A program made the translations under genes and the position numbers. This document shows, one piece after another, positions 24,121-38,438 of a stretch of 64,000 nucleotides of DNA. Below the pieces are notes generated by a model. The model had not been told where the DNA came from. It made no database searches and was given only the letters and a program-made list of their open reading frames with translations. This DNA is from Neelides folsomi. Lineage: Eukaryota; Arthropoda; Collembola; Neelipleona; Neelidae. Numbering within the stretch: position 1 is the first letter of the stretch; each line of letters begins with the position of its first letter. The stretch covers positions 62,001 through 126,000 of the forward strand of contig JAQGBZ010000020.1 in assembly GCA_034687125.1 (NCBI GenBank), written 5' to 3'.

Positions 24121-27100
24121 TATATTTTGACCCTAGTTACCATATTTTCCACAGCAACAATATTTTATCCATAGCAACCATAAGCTCTCCATAGCAACAA
24201 TTTGCTCTCCATGGCGACCATATTCTTACCATAGCAGTTTTTAGATCAATATATGAAAAAATGTTTCCATGGAGATAACATTTTTATCTTGTATTATTCA
24301 GATAGGATTTAAATTGTTAATTAAATTCTAATGGAATCTTTGTACAAATTGTCATTATTTTAGAATTAAAAAGGGCTTGGAGATAAATACTGTGAATTAA
24401 AACTATTTTCCGCCACACCCTTTAAATCTCCAAATTCCATTTGTCCATATCTCCATACGGCGATATGGCCCATAATATATCGAGAGGATTTTGGTAATTA
24501 TGGCCATCACCTTGTTCAATGAAATCTCACACTTTGATGTGTAAAAGAAACTATGGGAAATGAGCTGAGTTGAAGGAGCACTTAATTTACGCCGTTGTTT
24601 CAGAATGGGGGAATTTTAAAAAGTGAGTGGAGAAAGAGTCATTTATCATTCCGCTTCACAAAGGTCACCGTGGGCAAAGTCACAAATCATTTTTTCATTC
24701 TTTTTACAACACCTCTATTGCCATGGTGATCATATAAAACACATAACCATAGCTACATACAATATAATATTATACAATACACACAATACATTTTCTACAA
24801 TACATACATACATATGATATGACACGTATTTTACATATCATATCATCTATTCAACATTTTTTAAATCCTGCTTTTGTTCCTTTTTGTTTTCTTCTTAATA
24901 ATTCTAATAGGGTTTGTCCAATTTCTGTTACCATGGAAGTTTGTGTTTTTATCCAATCTCTGTTGCCATGGAAGATTGCATTTGGAAACATGAAAAGATG
25001 AAAACCATGGAAACTATGTAAACTATTGAATCTTCCTTGTTGCTATGGGATTCTGAAATTTGAAGAATTGAAAAGAGTAAAAATTGTTTGGTGAATGAAA
25101 GTGAATAGAAGTAGTGAAATTGAGTAACAAAGGAGTAAGCGTATAAATGAATAAGAGAACAATTGTGAAGTAGAGATATGAAGTTTATAAATTTAAGGGT
25201 TCTCTTTTTATTGCCGAACCTCCGTCTTCATCATGGGGAAAGGGCCAATAAAGTTTGAAGCTCTAATTTATGGCCTTGTTCCTAATTCCCTCCAAGATTC
25301 CTTCTTGTGTGGTTCATTTGAATTGCAGAAATATAAAACGAACATCTCTCCATCCAAATCATCATTCTTTCCCTTTTACGCTAATAAAATATTTTCAAAA
25401 TACAATAGGAGAAATTCAACCATCTTAATACAACCGTCTTCGTATCTTAAAACATGTATCTATAGTACATGAATATCTCGTATCCATAGAAACTTTATTT
25501 TATATGAATAGTAACCATAGTTACAATATAGTCATATTAACAATGTAGCCGTATAGTAATATAGTAAAGAATAAAAAGTATAGTAAGTTGAACTTAATGA
25601 AAAAAGATATGAAACCTTTAGCACGCCTGCTTCCTCTCGTAGATTTAAAGATAAAAGTAGAAAGATCTTAATCATGTCAAACATGCAACTGTCTTTCTTT
25701 TTCAACATCTAATTCTCCATAGAGAAAACGTTACGAGAAAGGAATTGAGAAAAACGTTAGATTTGAGATTAATAATGAAAAATGACCATTATTAAAAGTG
25801 TAAAAAGATAAAGAGGAAATTGTCCATCAAAATTAGTTGAAAACAAGGAGGCTCAAAAAATATATAAATAAAAAATATTAAAAGTAAACCATCTGATATA
25901 AAACAACACTAACTACCATACATAATTGTATGTACAATATATAATGTAATATACGTACACTAATGTACTGTATATAAATTTATATAAATTGTATATAAAA
26001 TTCTATTACAGTATGAATATAAAATATGCATATGATATATTTTATATATTCACCCTGAGATAAACTTGTTAAGCCATAAAGGTATTAAAGTGTATGAAAA
26101 CAGTAGTTATTGAAGTAATTGAGAAGTCGGAAAGAAGACGTAATTTTGTGTGGATTGTTGGGAGGATGGTCGATGGAGAGATAATGAAGTTCTTATTCTC
26201 GCCATTAACATTAAGGTTTCTTTATTGTGTTGGAGTCGTTCGAGGGTTGGTGGATTCCCCCGCCTTATTCATTCCAAAGAGATGTAAACGACCAAAGACA
26301 CGCCTTCCAATTCATAAATTCACACAAAAACATTCTTCATAAACCCATTTACAAAAATCAATAAATCCAAATCCAAATATTCCATTCAATTATTATTATC
26401 TTTTTATTATTACTATATATTAACATTTAAAAATTAAATTTAATAGTTACGTTCCTCTAGACGTCTTAGATGAATTTAAATACTTTGAATATTCCTGCAT
26501 TAATTCAAATAAGTAATTGCAATTAAAATTAAAATTGAGATATTTTGAAGGAGTAGAAGTAAAGGGATAGGAAAAGATGGTGAATTTTGGTGAGGGGAGA
26601 AGTAAATGGGAAAGATGGGGATGGGCGGTTAATCTTTTCTCTCAGATCTTGTGGAATTGGACGGGGGAGATGGATGGAATTTCCAACCTCTGGGTACAAA
26701 GAACATGGAGGAACATCCAAAGCCCTCCAATGTAAAAACTCAGGCGGAAAATTGGCATTGAAAATGGTCCATTCATCTCCGTCGGGAGGGAAATCTAAAT
26801 TCGGGATCTTTTGATCAAATACCTCACAATTCGACTCTTCCCGATTCGACGCGCTGCTTTCAAAACCCATGGGAAAACTCATGCCTTTAATATTTAAAAA
26901 TTGTATTCAAAATAATTCAAATGCGGTTTCATGTTTTTTAAAGCATTTTAATACAATTCGCTTATTCTCCAAACAACCTTAAAACTAAAAACTTTATTTA
27001 ATTATTTTTAAAGGGAACTTTAATTAATTTTAATAAATGAAGATTTTAATTAATTTTCATAATTTAATTTATTATAAAATAATATCATTAAATTGAGAGT

Positions 27101-27574
27101 GGGTTTAAGATGGATTTAATGAAGAAAAGCCTTTTGAATTCCCATTGTGTCTTTCTGTATTTATTATTTTGGTATTAATGGCAAAGTCTTGTAGTTCTTA
27201 TGAAGGAGACAATTCCTTGTGTTGTGAAGGGGCTTAGAAAGGATTTGGTGTCTCTTCGTGGACTCCGTCCAATTCCTCACTCGCCCAATTCCAATCCTCC
27301 TCCAATTCCATTTCTCTTTCATTTCTTGCCCATTTCTCTTCCAAGGAAGAACCGGCGGAGCTGCCAAAGTGAGATTTCTGGTTCCGGCTCATAGAAAAGA
27401 TTTAAAACCCTCCAAACAATGAACAACCCAAAAGGAAAATGTCCGTGATTCCGCCGACTAACGAAATCCACCGACAAATCCAAAAACATAAGAAATACAT
27501 TCAATTCAATGATAAATGCAAATTCTTTGTTTTAATCCTAACGACTCGAATCTCCCTTTTTTACTAATTTTAAA

Positions 27575-27680
27575 AATGCCGCTTAACTGTCCAATTCAAA
27601 AAAAATGCCGCTAATGTTCAAATTTAAATAAATCCCGCTAATGTTCAAATTTAAATAAATCCTGTTAATGTTCAAATCCA
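27575..27680 (+). repeat. Tandem array, unit CCCGCTAATGTTCAAATT
   Basis: Four copies of a unit of about 30 bp (CCGCTAATGTTCAAATTTAA then ATAAATC), the second and third almost identical. Confidence 0.88.
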
Positions 27681-29940
27681 GCTAAAATTTGAAAAGGGTA
27701 GAAATTTTTGAACCAAATTTTTAGTTTCATTTTAGTTGTTTTTGAAGAATTTTGGTTACTATGGGAATTTTAGTAAATGTGCTTTTGGTTTGGGCGTTGT
27801 TTTCTCCCCTCTTGGTCCTAATGAGAAGAAAAAGGAAATGAGACGTTTTTGGAACTTTTGACATTGATGAATTTGAGGTTGGTTGGGAAGAAGTAACACT
27901 TTGGTAATGGTAAATGGATCCTTAACGCGAGCGCTAACGAGAACCGACTGTTTATTTCCCATCCCTTTTCTCATACCACCATTTGTGGTCGGCCTTTCCA
28001 CCAAATAACTCATTTCGGATATTCAATTCCTCTTTCATCCAAAACACTTTCAAAATCTCCTTACAAAATCTCCTTCAAATACTTTAAATCTCCACTTTAC
28101 TCAATCTAACCTAATCGAACCTAATCGAACCCATCTTGTCCTATCTTAATTCTTTTAAGCTTTCATTGAAATTTTACAGAAGCCTTCCATAAATTAAAAG
28201 CCGATGACTAAATAATGGAAAATGAATTTTCCTTTTGCATTTTCACTTTGTTTTTAAAATGTAACTTGTAATTTAATGCCCAAAGTTCAGTGAAGGAAAG
28301 AGGGATGATTTAAAGAGGGGAGTTAAAGAATTGAGTGAATTGTTTCAAGAAAGAGATAAAAGAGAGAAACCCGGGCTGATTTCCACCATTAGAATCCTCA
28401 CTTGTAAAGGAAAACAAGTCATTAACACATGTTTTGCATCAACAGCGGTTTCCATCATCAAAAGACCGGAACTTCCTCTGAAACCCGAAAACATAAATCT
28501 GGCTCTCCTCATTATCTAAGTCTAAAACTATCATAGACTCAATAGGACATCTATATCCTGCCTTATAACCATACTATATACTATATCCTGCCCCATGACA
28601 ACACTATATCCTACCCCAGGCCTACACCATGACAACACTATACAAAATAACTGTATAAATCTAATGTGTAGTTACTACGTGAATTTCCATGACAACATTG
28701 TGGAGATTTTGGAAGGAAGAACCGGGCCGGGTTTCTTGTCCCGCCCTCCCCTTTTTCCTTTTTCCGCCGGTCCAAAGGGAAGCATCTGGCGAAGAAGTTA
28801 ATTCTTTCGAGATCCTCTCAGGAAATTGAAAACCCTCAGAAGGGTTGAATTAAATGGAGGGAAAATTGTGATTTTTGAGGGGGCCGAAGGGACATTTCAC
28901 CTACAAGGTCGAATCGGTCGCATCTGTAAAACCCGGGAATTCCCATTTATTTCGGACATCTTTGGATCCAATGGGGATGAATGAATCTCGTTACTCTCCG
29001 CACCCCAAACATCAATCGTCCCTTGTTCATAATCCACTTACTTCCCCCCTTCGACTTCATGAACCCCTTCAATTCCAAACCATTCCGAACCAATTATAAA
29101 CTCTAATTACTTCACTAAATAAATTAATGTCACTTCTCATTAAAACAATAAGATAAAACAAAGGGACTTCCAGAGTCTTATTAAAGATTCCACAAGAATA
29201 AACAAGATTAATTATACAGTTTATGCAATTTATACAGTCTATACAATTTATAAACTTATATACAGAGTGTTCCAAAAGTAGCGATATATTTTGAATGAAG
29301 TCCATGGTATATTTATATAGTGAGAGTCTATAAGCTGATAAATTTAGAAAGGGGGAGATTAAAAGAACCCTTTTGTTAAATTTGTCAAAGAATTGAAGGG
29401 CAATTAGACGGAGGCGTCTTTTGGATTTATTTCTCCTCCTTCTCTCGTGCCCTCAATGGATTTCAATGAATTGAAAGGAAAAACTCCAAGGGTCACAAAG
29501 GGGAGTGTGGAAATCACACCTTTTTTATTCTTCTTTTTTTACTTCTTTTCTCTCAAGATCCGTTAACCAGCCGTTGATTGTTGGACGCGTCCGACGGTCG
29601 CCGTCATGGCAACACATCCAACTTACAACTTCTAAAGATTTTCAAAAGATACTCAAAATAAACCAAATACATATATCACTAATACACTTTGTGTAGTTAT
29701 ACACTTATCACTAATACACTTTTCTATATAGTGTTTTTATATATAAATATTACTTTACTTAATGTATGTTATATTTGTATAGACTGAGATTAAAAAAGCT
29801 TAAGTGTATGATACACTGTGTATCTGTATAAGTGTATCTGTAAGGGTTAATGTAATTCTTATCGTTGGATCATAGGGTTTAAAGATTTTTAGGTCGTAGG
29901 GGTCTATTTGTATCTTCCTTGGTATGGTGAGGAAAGCGAG

Positions 29941-30030
29941 AAACAAATAATGAGGGTGTTTCTTATCTCCATCCGCCTTTCTCTCTTTCTCTCACTCTCT
30001 CCCGGTGAATAATGGCGCTCCTGTTCATTA
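29941..30030. promoter_or_regulatory. CT/GAGA tract next to PHO-type core (candidate Polycomb response element)
   Basis: 29977-30003 is an almost pure CT tract containing several CTCTC (GAGAG on the other strand) GAGA-factor-like sites. AATGGCG, the reverse complement of a PHO/YY1 GCCAT core, lies at 30011-30017. GAGA plus PHO clusters mark Polycomb response elements in Drosophila Ubx regulatory DNA. Function here is inference. Confidence 0.3.
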
Positions 30031-31561
30031 TTTTAATTTAATCCCTCACTTAACCTTACATAAACCCATAGGGCCAAAGAAAATACATATAATAAATACA
30101 TACAGAGACTTATAACTTCTTACATAACATCCAGCGTAACATCCAACGTAAGATCCAAATAATCCAAGGGCCAACATTTTCAATCAAATTTAATTCAAGG
30201 CTTCTGTTATTAAAAATTTTGATTTATCGTTTCATCATCTTCTTAATTCTAGACTCCAAAATCCCCATCATTCACTTTACCATACTTAAATTAAAAATAT
30301 TTACTTTATTTTAGAACAACCTATAAGAATATATCAATTACAGGATTATCCCAATATTGATATATCCATATATAGTATATTATTATTTCGTATAACCTCA
30401 GGGTGGGAATTTCAAAGGTTTTATTATACCCTTTTGGTAATTTTAAAATTTCAATCAAGAGAGATTTAATTATATTTGTGTGGATTTAATTATATTTAAT
30501 AAGTGTAGATTTAATAATGGTTTTTAATATTGGAGATTTTTAATACAATTTTGGTATTGATAGAGTGTAGTGATTTTGGTAAGTGACTTGTCGTTGGAAT
30601 TTTGGAGGCGTCGGTGTAATGTCGGCCCTTGGTTCGTTGGTTGTCACGGGAAGGTCCCAAGTCGGCGTAATTTATGGGTTTAGTTTGGACGCCATGATTT
30701 AAGGGTTTCTTTTACAACACCACGATATGGCCGGAATCGAATCCTCTCCCTCCCCCTCTTATCAACTGCTCCAGCCCCATTCCTCATCTCCTACCACACA
30801 ACCATCTTACTCCCTTTTACTTCTAGTGGAATATACCAACTTGTATGGTACCAAGTTCTACACAAGCAGAATATACCAACTGGGTCTGTCTATAAAGCAC
30901 AAGAAAAGGGAAGTTGGAAAACTCTGGTTTTATCTCTCTTCAGATAACTAATGGAACCAAGTGAGTGGAGGACTTCTAATGAACACACGAGTGGTTTCAT
31001 AAAGATCTTCCGATGGATAATCCAAAAGCGTCTCAATTATACTCATCATCGCACCCTCCATTTTTACAACCTTTATTCAACCATAAGAAACTAAAATTTG
31101 AAATTAAACTGCGGGAAATTTGAAAATAGGAAAAAGGCTTATTATTGGAAATTTGAAATATGGAGAAACGGCTATTGGGTATTAAGGGTTAACATGATGT
31201 TCGATGTTTGAAATTGAGTTACAAATTGTAATGTGAATTCAATAGGGGGAATAAATAGCGTGTAAAGGCAAGTTCATCAATTTCCAATGGAGGTTCAATA
31301 TGGCCGTAATTGGGAGGGAAGTTCGTAAATTTCGTTCCCAATCCATAAATAGCTCATAAAGTAATAGAATTTGAAAAGTGGCAGGTGGCTCGGGAAGCTG
31401 CAAATGTCAAGGTTCCCCAACCTGACACTTTTTGATTTATTTTGCCAGACGGCCATTGAAATTAATATTATAATGAGGATTTGAATATGGAAGAGGTCAG
31501 ACATTTGGACAATTGACATTTGTGGCGGTCAGTTGGAGGTCAAATTTGAATTAAATTATTT

Positions 31562-31655
31562 ACATTGTTTGGATTGTTTAGAATTGGATGATTTGGATTG
31601 TTTGAACGATTTGAATTATTTGGACGATTTGGATTGTTTGGGCGATTTGAATAAA
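31562..31655 (+). repeat. Degenerate array, unit GATTTGGATTGTTTG
   Basis: Six or more copies of GA(T/A)TTGGATTGTTTG-like units. Read on the - strand it gives an artificial Ile/Gln repeat peptide. Confidence 0.8.
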
Positions 31656-32781
31656 TAATTTCTGGGTTTGGATTTTGGATTGGGCAGCTGAGGCGGCGAA
31701 TGGCGTTTTTGGTCTGTTTGAATTAATGGGACTTGAGATTGGTTTGGCTGGAGTGATTGGGGAAGCCGGAGGGCTTGTAAAATTTCGCTGCCGCAGCATG
31801 AGTTTGGAAGCTCGAGGGTTTTGGCCAAGGATGCATAATAGCCGAGTCCATGAGAGTTTTTATAATCCAACTGGGATTCCTTCCAATAATTTCCTATCAG
31901 GATAATGGCAATGAGAAATTACTTTTTTTCTCTCCCTCCCTCTCCGACTCTCCGCTCTGTCGCCTTCGCACTTTTACTCCAACGAAACTCACCGCACCCA
32001 ATCAACCATTTCTCACATACTTCATATACACCGTATAAATATTATACATATAATATACACTATATGTATAATATTAATATACGATATACGATATCATACA
32101 TATAATTTTTATATTATTGTATGTATAACAAGTATGATACTTGTAATGGATTTTTTAATATTTTTATGATCTAACAATGAGAGAAATGATTTCCCAGTCC
32201 GCAAATCTCCCATGGCAACCCTCAAATTATTTTATGATTCTTATGATGTTTCTCGTGGCAACGAGATTTGTAAGTTTAATGTTCGTTTAATCCAATTTTG
32301 CCAAAATGCGTGTTGGGCCGTTTTGGGTAAGAAGGGAAATGAGCATGAAACCGGGAATGCGAAATTGATCAGAAATGCGAAGTTTTAGTTTTATCGCTCG
32401 TATGCGAAATGTATGCAAATTAACTGGGTGAGACGTTGAGGGATTCATAAAATGTGGGCGGGAGCAATTTATTTTATGTGCGGGTTTTATAGTTACTTAT
32501 AAGATTATATAGTTAGTTATTTAATAATATTTTGCCTGGCGGTTCATTTTGGAATTGAGTCATCAAAAAGGAGGAACGAGGTGGGGAATTGAAAACTCCC
32601 CACCTGGGACCAAAAACCATCTTCTCAAATGTCCCTAATGACAACAATGGATTGGATCAAATGAATAATAATTTATATTCCTGTGGAGTGAATCATTGCC
32701 TTGTTTCAAATCCGGTTCACTTCTTAAAATCATCAGGGATTTGAAACAATCTTCATAGAAATCATTACAATATAAGCATTA

Positions 32782-32795
32782 GTTACCATAGAAAC
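32782..32795 (+). promoter_or_regulatory. X-box-like (RFX-type) motif
   Basis: GTTACCATAGAAAC fits GTHNYYATRRNAAC. Further CCATGGTAAC half-sites follow at about 32808, 32868 and 32901. Confidence 0.45.
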
Positions 32796-33334
32796 ATACA
32801 TTAAATACCATGGTAACCATGTTCTTACTTTAATAATCTTTAAGATAACAATATAAGAATTTTATTTTCCATGGTAACAATTTAAATTTTATATTTTCTC
32901 CATGGTAACACAATTTATTTATGAATTTATTTCCATGGATAAAAGACATTTGTCAAAGTTTTGGAAAAATTCTCATCTGAATAAAATGTAAAAAAGGAAT
33001 TTTTTCATTTTTTCGCTTCACTCACTTTACTCTTGGAGTTTTTGGAGTTTATAAGAAAGATTTAAATTTTGAGTTTGGGATCGTAAAGTACAAAAGCCCT
33101 GACTTCCCTTTCCGAAAGGGAGGAAAAAAATTGTTCCATTTTTCTTCCTCTTTTCTCCTCTCGAGAAAATGATGATGAAAAGGGAATTTCTTTTGAATTT
33201 ATTTCCCTCCCTTTTCTTCCCCCCACTCTGGTGAAATTACATTTAAATAAACACACTTCTCTCCCGTGCCATTTAAAAGGAGACGAAATTTACGGCCAGC
33301 GGGCCGTGCATTTTAAAATACCCGCTCCAACACT

Positions 33335-33480
33335 ATGAATTACCCGGTTTCAACATTATATGTCTTTAACATTAGCGACATGGCTTTAGTATTAAAGATG
33401 TGTCTTTTACATAGAGGACATGTTTTTAACATGGAGAATTTATCTTGACTCTTTTCAACATTAGGAAGATGGGCCTTAAG
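33335..33480 (+). repeat. Degenerate array around TTTAACATTAGNGACATG
   Basis: Five or six degenerate copies of a unit of about 25-30 bp (CTTTAACATTAGCGACATG, CTTTTACATAGAGGACATG, TTTTAACATGGAGAATT). Confidence 0.65.
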
Positions 33481-35163
33481 CATTGGATCATATGAAAAGC
33501 TGTGTAAAAGGAAGTTTGGGTGATTTGTCAACGTTTTGGGAATTTTTGGCTCTGGAGGGTTCGGGGATTTTGAAATGTTGACCTCGGAGTTTCCTCGAGA
33601 GAGTTTGAAATAAATTGGGGGTGGGGATTGGAGGGGTCGACGTTAAATCAGTCTAATTGAGTTGTTGTGGCTGTAGGACATGGAAAGAGGAGAATGGGAA
33701 TTTCACATGCATCACCCGGGACACGCCGTCGGGGAACCAAAAACTCCCTTTGCTCATCTTCCCATTTCACGACTCACTGACTCACTTACAACTCATACAA
33801 AATATCCATCACATACCTAAAGACTAAAAGACTAAAACAAAGACTAGAACAAAGTTTAGTACAAAATAGCTATAGTTAGATATACCATATATTTCTGTAC
33901 ATTTTATATAATAATATCTAAATGTATTCGCCATATTTTGTTAATTTTTAATGTAAAAGACATCTCATTGTCTCTTCGTGTCTTTTTAGTCATTTTGCCA
34001 ATAAACGGCGTATCTTTTTAATTAACTTTATCTTATCAAATAATTTTCAAAATGATATTTCAAATTATCCGACTCATCAAAATTATCAAAACAACAAAAC
34101 AATTCGTGACGATTTTTCATATTTAATTCATTTCTGATAAAACTGGCTCCGTTTTTAATGAATTTACATTCAAATTGCATGAATTGTTAAAAAGAATGAA
34201 AATGACATGAAAAGAGGACACCGAAATTATCCGAAATTTACTGAAATTATCCGAAAAATGGAGGGTCTTTTTTAAATGAGGATTTGTAGGTTTGGGGTAA
34301 AGATTTGTAGGGAGGTTTGAATTTCCTTCATTTTTAAGTTAATAAGAAATCTCTCGGGTGCGAGTCAATTAGGTTTATTTGTATTGAGTTGATTTGGATG
34401 GATTTTGCCGACGTTTCCTTGAGGGATTTGGGCGGAAGATGTGAAGGAAGAATTTCCTTCCATTTCCTCCCCAACCCCAAAGATGAATGGAACACGAAAT
34501 TTCCGTAATTGTATCTTCTACTGAATTCCACTCTAATGGTTTCATCCAATTCCGAACCTCAACAATTCCCAAGTCGATTCTTCAAACAACTCAAAAGATC
34601 CATAAATTTTGACCCTTCGCATTAAATCAATAAAACCCGGGAAAACTTCTTTTTGACCTCACACAAATTTATTTTGACCTCTTACAGACAATACATACAT
34701 ATTGTATCATGTATCATACACAAAATTCATATCATATTCCTCTAAATTTCTAATCATAGGAATTTCCTATAGATTTTCTATACAATTTCCTATACAATTT
34801 TCTATAGACATTTGACATTACGGAGGAAAAAAATATTGCTGCAGTGAGCAGAAAATGAATCTGAGTCATTTCATGATTAATAAATTTCATTTGTGCTAAT
34901 GGGAATCATCCACTTTCGATATTGATAAAATTAATAATACATGTTCACTTATTAGATAATTTCATTTATTGGATAATTCCCATAATTCCCAAATTATGTG
35001 AAAAATTGAGTTAAATTGACCAAAGAACATTTAACCATGCATTAATCCTTGAATTTAACTTTAACATTGGATTTAACATTGCATTTAACTTTAACATTGC
35101 ATTTAACCTAACATGATACATCATGCGAAATTTGGGCGGGTTTTGGCTACAATGAGATATTAG

Positions 35164-35529
<366 letters not shown>

Positions 35530-36786
35530 ACACAAAATTCCCAATCTCCAAATCTCCTAATTCTCCTTTTAAGGTAAAAAACCCACTTGAGTTCATCCAC
35601 ATTAAATTACTAACATTAAATTAAGAAATTTAATTAAAATTAAGTTTTAAATTAGTAGAAATTAATTTAGTAAAAGATAGTTAATTTAAATAATTAATTT
35701 TTAAATAGGAATTAAAATTTGTAATTTAGGGCTCATTTAAATTAGAGTTATTTCTTTACGTATTTAAGATCGTAATTATTAAAGTCGTGAGTAATTAAAT
35801 AGTTCGTGTAGTTGTGAATAAACATAGAATATTTAGGAACAATTAAAACTGGTCGTAAATCTGTATTATTAATTAGTTGGAGAATTATCGAGGAATTTCC
35901 TCAATTCCAAATTGGAATTTTCCAATTCTTGTAAGGCAACTAATAAAAAGAAAAAGAATAGGATTTGGATTAGGAACAAATATTTGTATTTGTAGGATGA
36001 GAATTATTTGAGAAATTATGGAAATGCGGAGTGAAAACAATTTTAACGACATCATAATTTTTTACGGGAATTTAACCCACTTTTTCAATCTTCCTCCTCT
36101 CACAAAAGTTAACTTGAAAAACAAGTAAAAACCTCACCATCAATCTCCTTTCTTTTAATTGCGTACTTAAATCCATTGGGATTTACTTTATGATTTCAAC
36201 AAACCTTTTTTATCTGCTTTTAATTTACTCATTATCTCCCTTTAATGCCCCGTTAAATCACTTAATGCAAATCAATCCAACACATTTTAAATCTTTTCAA
36301 TTTTACCACCTTTTTCTATTCATTTAACTGTATTTAGTCAATTAATTCTTTTTTCATTTTTTTAAATATTTCTTTTAAATACTGAACTTAATTCAGTATT
36401 GTCGATCTTAATTAATTACTTGTCAAACAGTGCGTATAAAATTCAATTCAATGTCACTGGATTTAATTAAATGTCGTCAGATTTAATCAAGTGTCAAATG
36501 AAGAGACGTTGAGTTAATAAAACATTCAAAGGTTCGTGGGCGAAATGAGGATTTAATTTGAGTAGGCGGGAGATTTTAAATCTTAACTTTGCTAATAAAT
36601 CTTAAACTTACATTACATTTAGTTAATAAATCTTTAATTTATATTTAATTTTATATAAATTTTGTGAAAATTTTCTCAATTGGTGAGAGATTGAAAAATG
36701 TCTGAATTGATTGAGAAGCAAAGTCGAAGTTCCTCCATCACAATTTTTGGCAATGATTTGATGTGGATTGGCGTTTATGTGAAGGG

Positions 36787-36809
36787 AGAGAGAAATTTTA
36801 TTTCTCTCT
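36787..36809 (+). repeat. Perfect GAGA/CTCT inverted repeat (hairpin)
   Basis: AGAGAGAAAT and ATTTCTCTCT form perfect 10-bp arms around TTT. As DNA it is a dyad of GAGA-factor-like sequence; as RNA in the putative Ubx 3' UTR it would fold into a compact stem-loop. It sits exactly at a G-to-C skew switch. Confidence 0.6.
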
Positions 36810-38128
36810 TCATCATTTGACTCACTTTGGGGAAGTTGAGCAAATCTTCAAATTCACTCCAACAAAAACATAAAACATCTCTCACTTAAATTCTCCACTT
36901 GATACTTCATTTAACCAAAATAACTCTTTTAACTAAATCAAGCGAGTCAATTTCTATATCCTGCTATTATATAGTGAATTTGGAATTTGAATATGGCGGG
37001 AATTTATAAAAGTTAAGTGAAAAGGAAAGTGATTGTGTGTATGAGTTTGTATATTTATTGTGTGAGTTTGAATGTGTGATTTTATGGAGAGAGTCCTTTT
37101 ATGAATTTGAGTTGGTTTGAGATCTACATAGGGAAAAGCGTTTAAAGCGGAGTTAAAGTGAAGCTCGGAGCATTTATCGTTCCCGTAAATGCCAAATAAC
37201 CGTTTTCATGACTATTTTACACTACGACCTTTTATTTTACGACTCTTTTACGCCTCGGCTCCTTCCACCACTCGACCACGCCAAAAAGGAATCTTCAAAT
37301 TCACAAACTCAAATGTCTTCTACAAACTTTCACAAGATAACTTTTTTAATTGCCAATAACCAAACTATTAGCAGCTAATAACAACTAGTTAATTGTTAAT
37401 TAATTATCATCCAATGACCAGCTAATACAAACTTAATAATTGTTATGACATTGTTAATAACAATAACATTGTTAGTAACAGTTAAATTTGGTTAAATGAT
37501 TTTACCGCCATAATTTAAAAATTTTGAATTAACAACGATTAATTAATTAAATTAAATTAAATTAAAGTTGTAAATTTGACTTATTTTGAGTTAAATTGAG
37601 AATCTTGGAGTTTGTGCCATCTCATAAATAAGCGCAAGGATGAGAGGAGTTTTGGGTTCTGGTTTTGTTGTAAGGTTGGAGCCACTTTGACCAAATCTAT
37701 CCATTACGTCAAATCCCTCCTTTGTGACCTAACAGTTGGATGGAAAAACTCCAGAGGAACTCAAACCAATACATTCGATAAAGAAACCTTTGAAACTTAA
37801 CGGAGATTTTCTCTTCATTTGACACAAATTATTAAGAAAAGTTGATTTAAAATATTTCGAGAGTTTAAAAGTTAAAAGCGAGTTTTAACGCCGAGTGATT
37901 TCTTTAAATTTCTTTATATTTAAAAAATTATAGTTATTTAGTGTTTTAGATTTCCTTAAATCTTCATCCTTAATTATTCTTTGTTATTGTTCATTATTTA
38001 TAATTTTATTTTGTTTGTTTTAGTTTTATGTCCCGAAATCCCGTTCTCATCACTTTTGGGAGTTTGAAGATTTGGCTGAGGAGAAAAAGGCTTATTGGTT
38101 TAAAAAGGATTGTAACGAACAGTATGAA

Positions 38129-38149
38129 GTATACGATTCAAATATACGA
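38129..38149 (+). promoter_or_regulatory. miR-iab-4-5p seed-match pair 1
   Basis: GTATACGA at 38129-38136 is an 8-mer type match to the miR-iab-4-5p seed (miRNA 5' end ACGUAUAC, from memory of the Drosophila sequence). TATACGA at 38143-38149 is a 7-mer-A1 match. The starts of the shared heptamer are 13 bp apart, within the spacing range reported for cooperative microRNA sites. Confidence 0.6.
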
Positions 38150-38264
38150 TTTTACTTAATCTTAATAATAATTACCTCCAAACAATGTTTAATTAACTAC
38201 AAGTATACAATTAATTAAAAATCACAAGTTTCATTTGTACAGAAACTTTACCTTTACAACAGAG

Positions 38265-38271
38265 ATACGTA
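38265..38271 (+). promoter_or_regulatory. Possible miR-iab-8-5p (antisense iab-4) seed match
   Basis: ATACGTA matches nucleotides 2-8 of miR-iab-8-5p (5' end UUACGUAU, from memory). It lies 116 bp downstream of iab-4 pair 1. The heptamer also occurs by chance elsewhere (near 6850 and 25950), so alone it is weak evidence. Confidence 0.35.
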
Positions 38272-38354
38272 TTTAAATACCTTCAAAACATTACACATTT
38301 AATACACATTTGTGAAGTAGGGAATTTGAACACGTTTGAGTTAACTTTTTAATA

Positions 38355-38438
38355 ACTGTTTAAAATAACTATTTAAAATTACGATTTTAAAATTACTATT
38401 TAAAATTACTATTTAAAATATTTAAACTATTTAAATAA
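38355..38438 (+). repeat. Array, unit TACTATTTAAAAT
   Basis: Five copies of an 11-16 bp unit (AACTATTTAAAAT, TACGATTTTAAAAT, TACTATTTAAAAT twice). It lies inside the putative 3' UTR, before the densest iab-4 seed matches. Confidence 0.75.

Larger units (their letters stand above)
20000..29900. other. Non-coding block with skew islands
   Basis: No coding sequence is supported. Switches lie near 20220, 20640, 21560, 21900, 22680, 23190, 23830, 24640, 25240, 26250, 26720, 27250, 27900, 28360, 28930 and 29420. Arrays at 20842, 21651, 24089 and 27575 are listed separately. A short AGGTT triplet (20466-20480) resembles the arthropod telomere unit TTAGG but is too short to matter. The stretch 25850-26060 is almost pure AT with TATA-type simple sequence. 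Confidence 0.65.

Noticed and set aside
24089-24235. Reading of the 9-bp array as an Asn-His-Ser repeat protein
   Set aside because: The peptide repeat is only the translation of the 9-bp DNA repeat; the frame is short and has no start context or homology.
32078-32091. Two overlapping TATACGA iab-4 seed matches
   Set aside because: Located in the intron within a TA-rich simple repeat (ATATACGATATACG), so not expected in mature mRNA and explained by local duplication.
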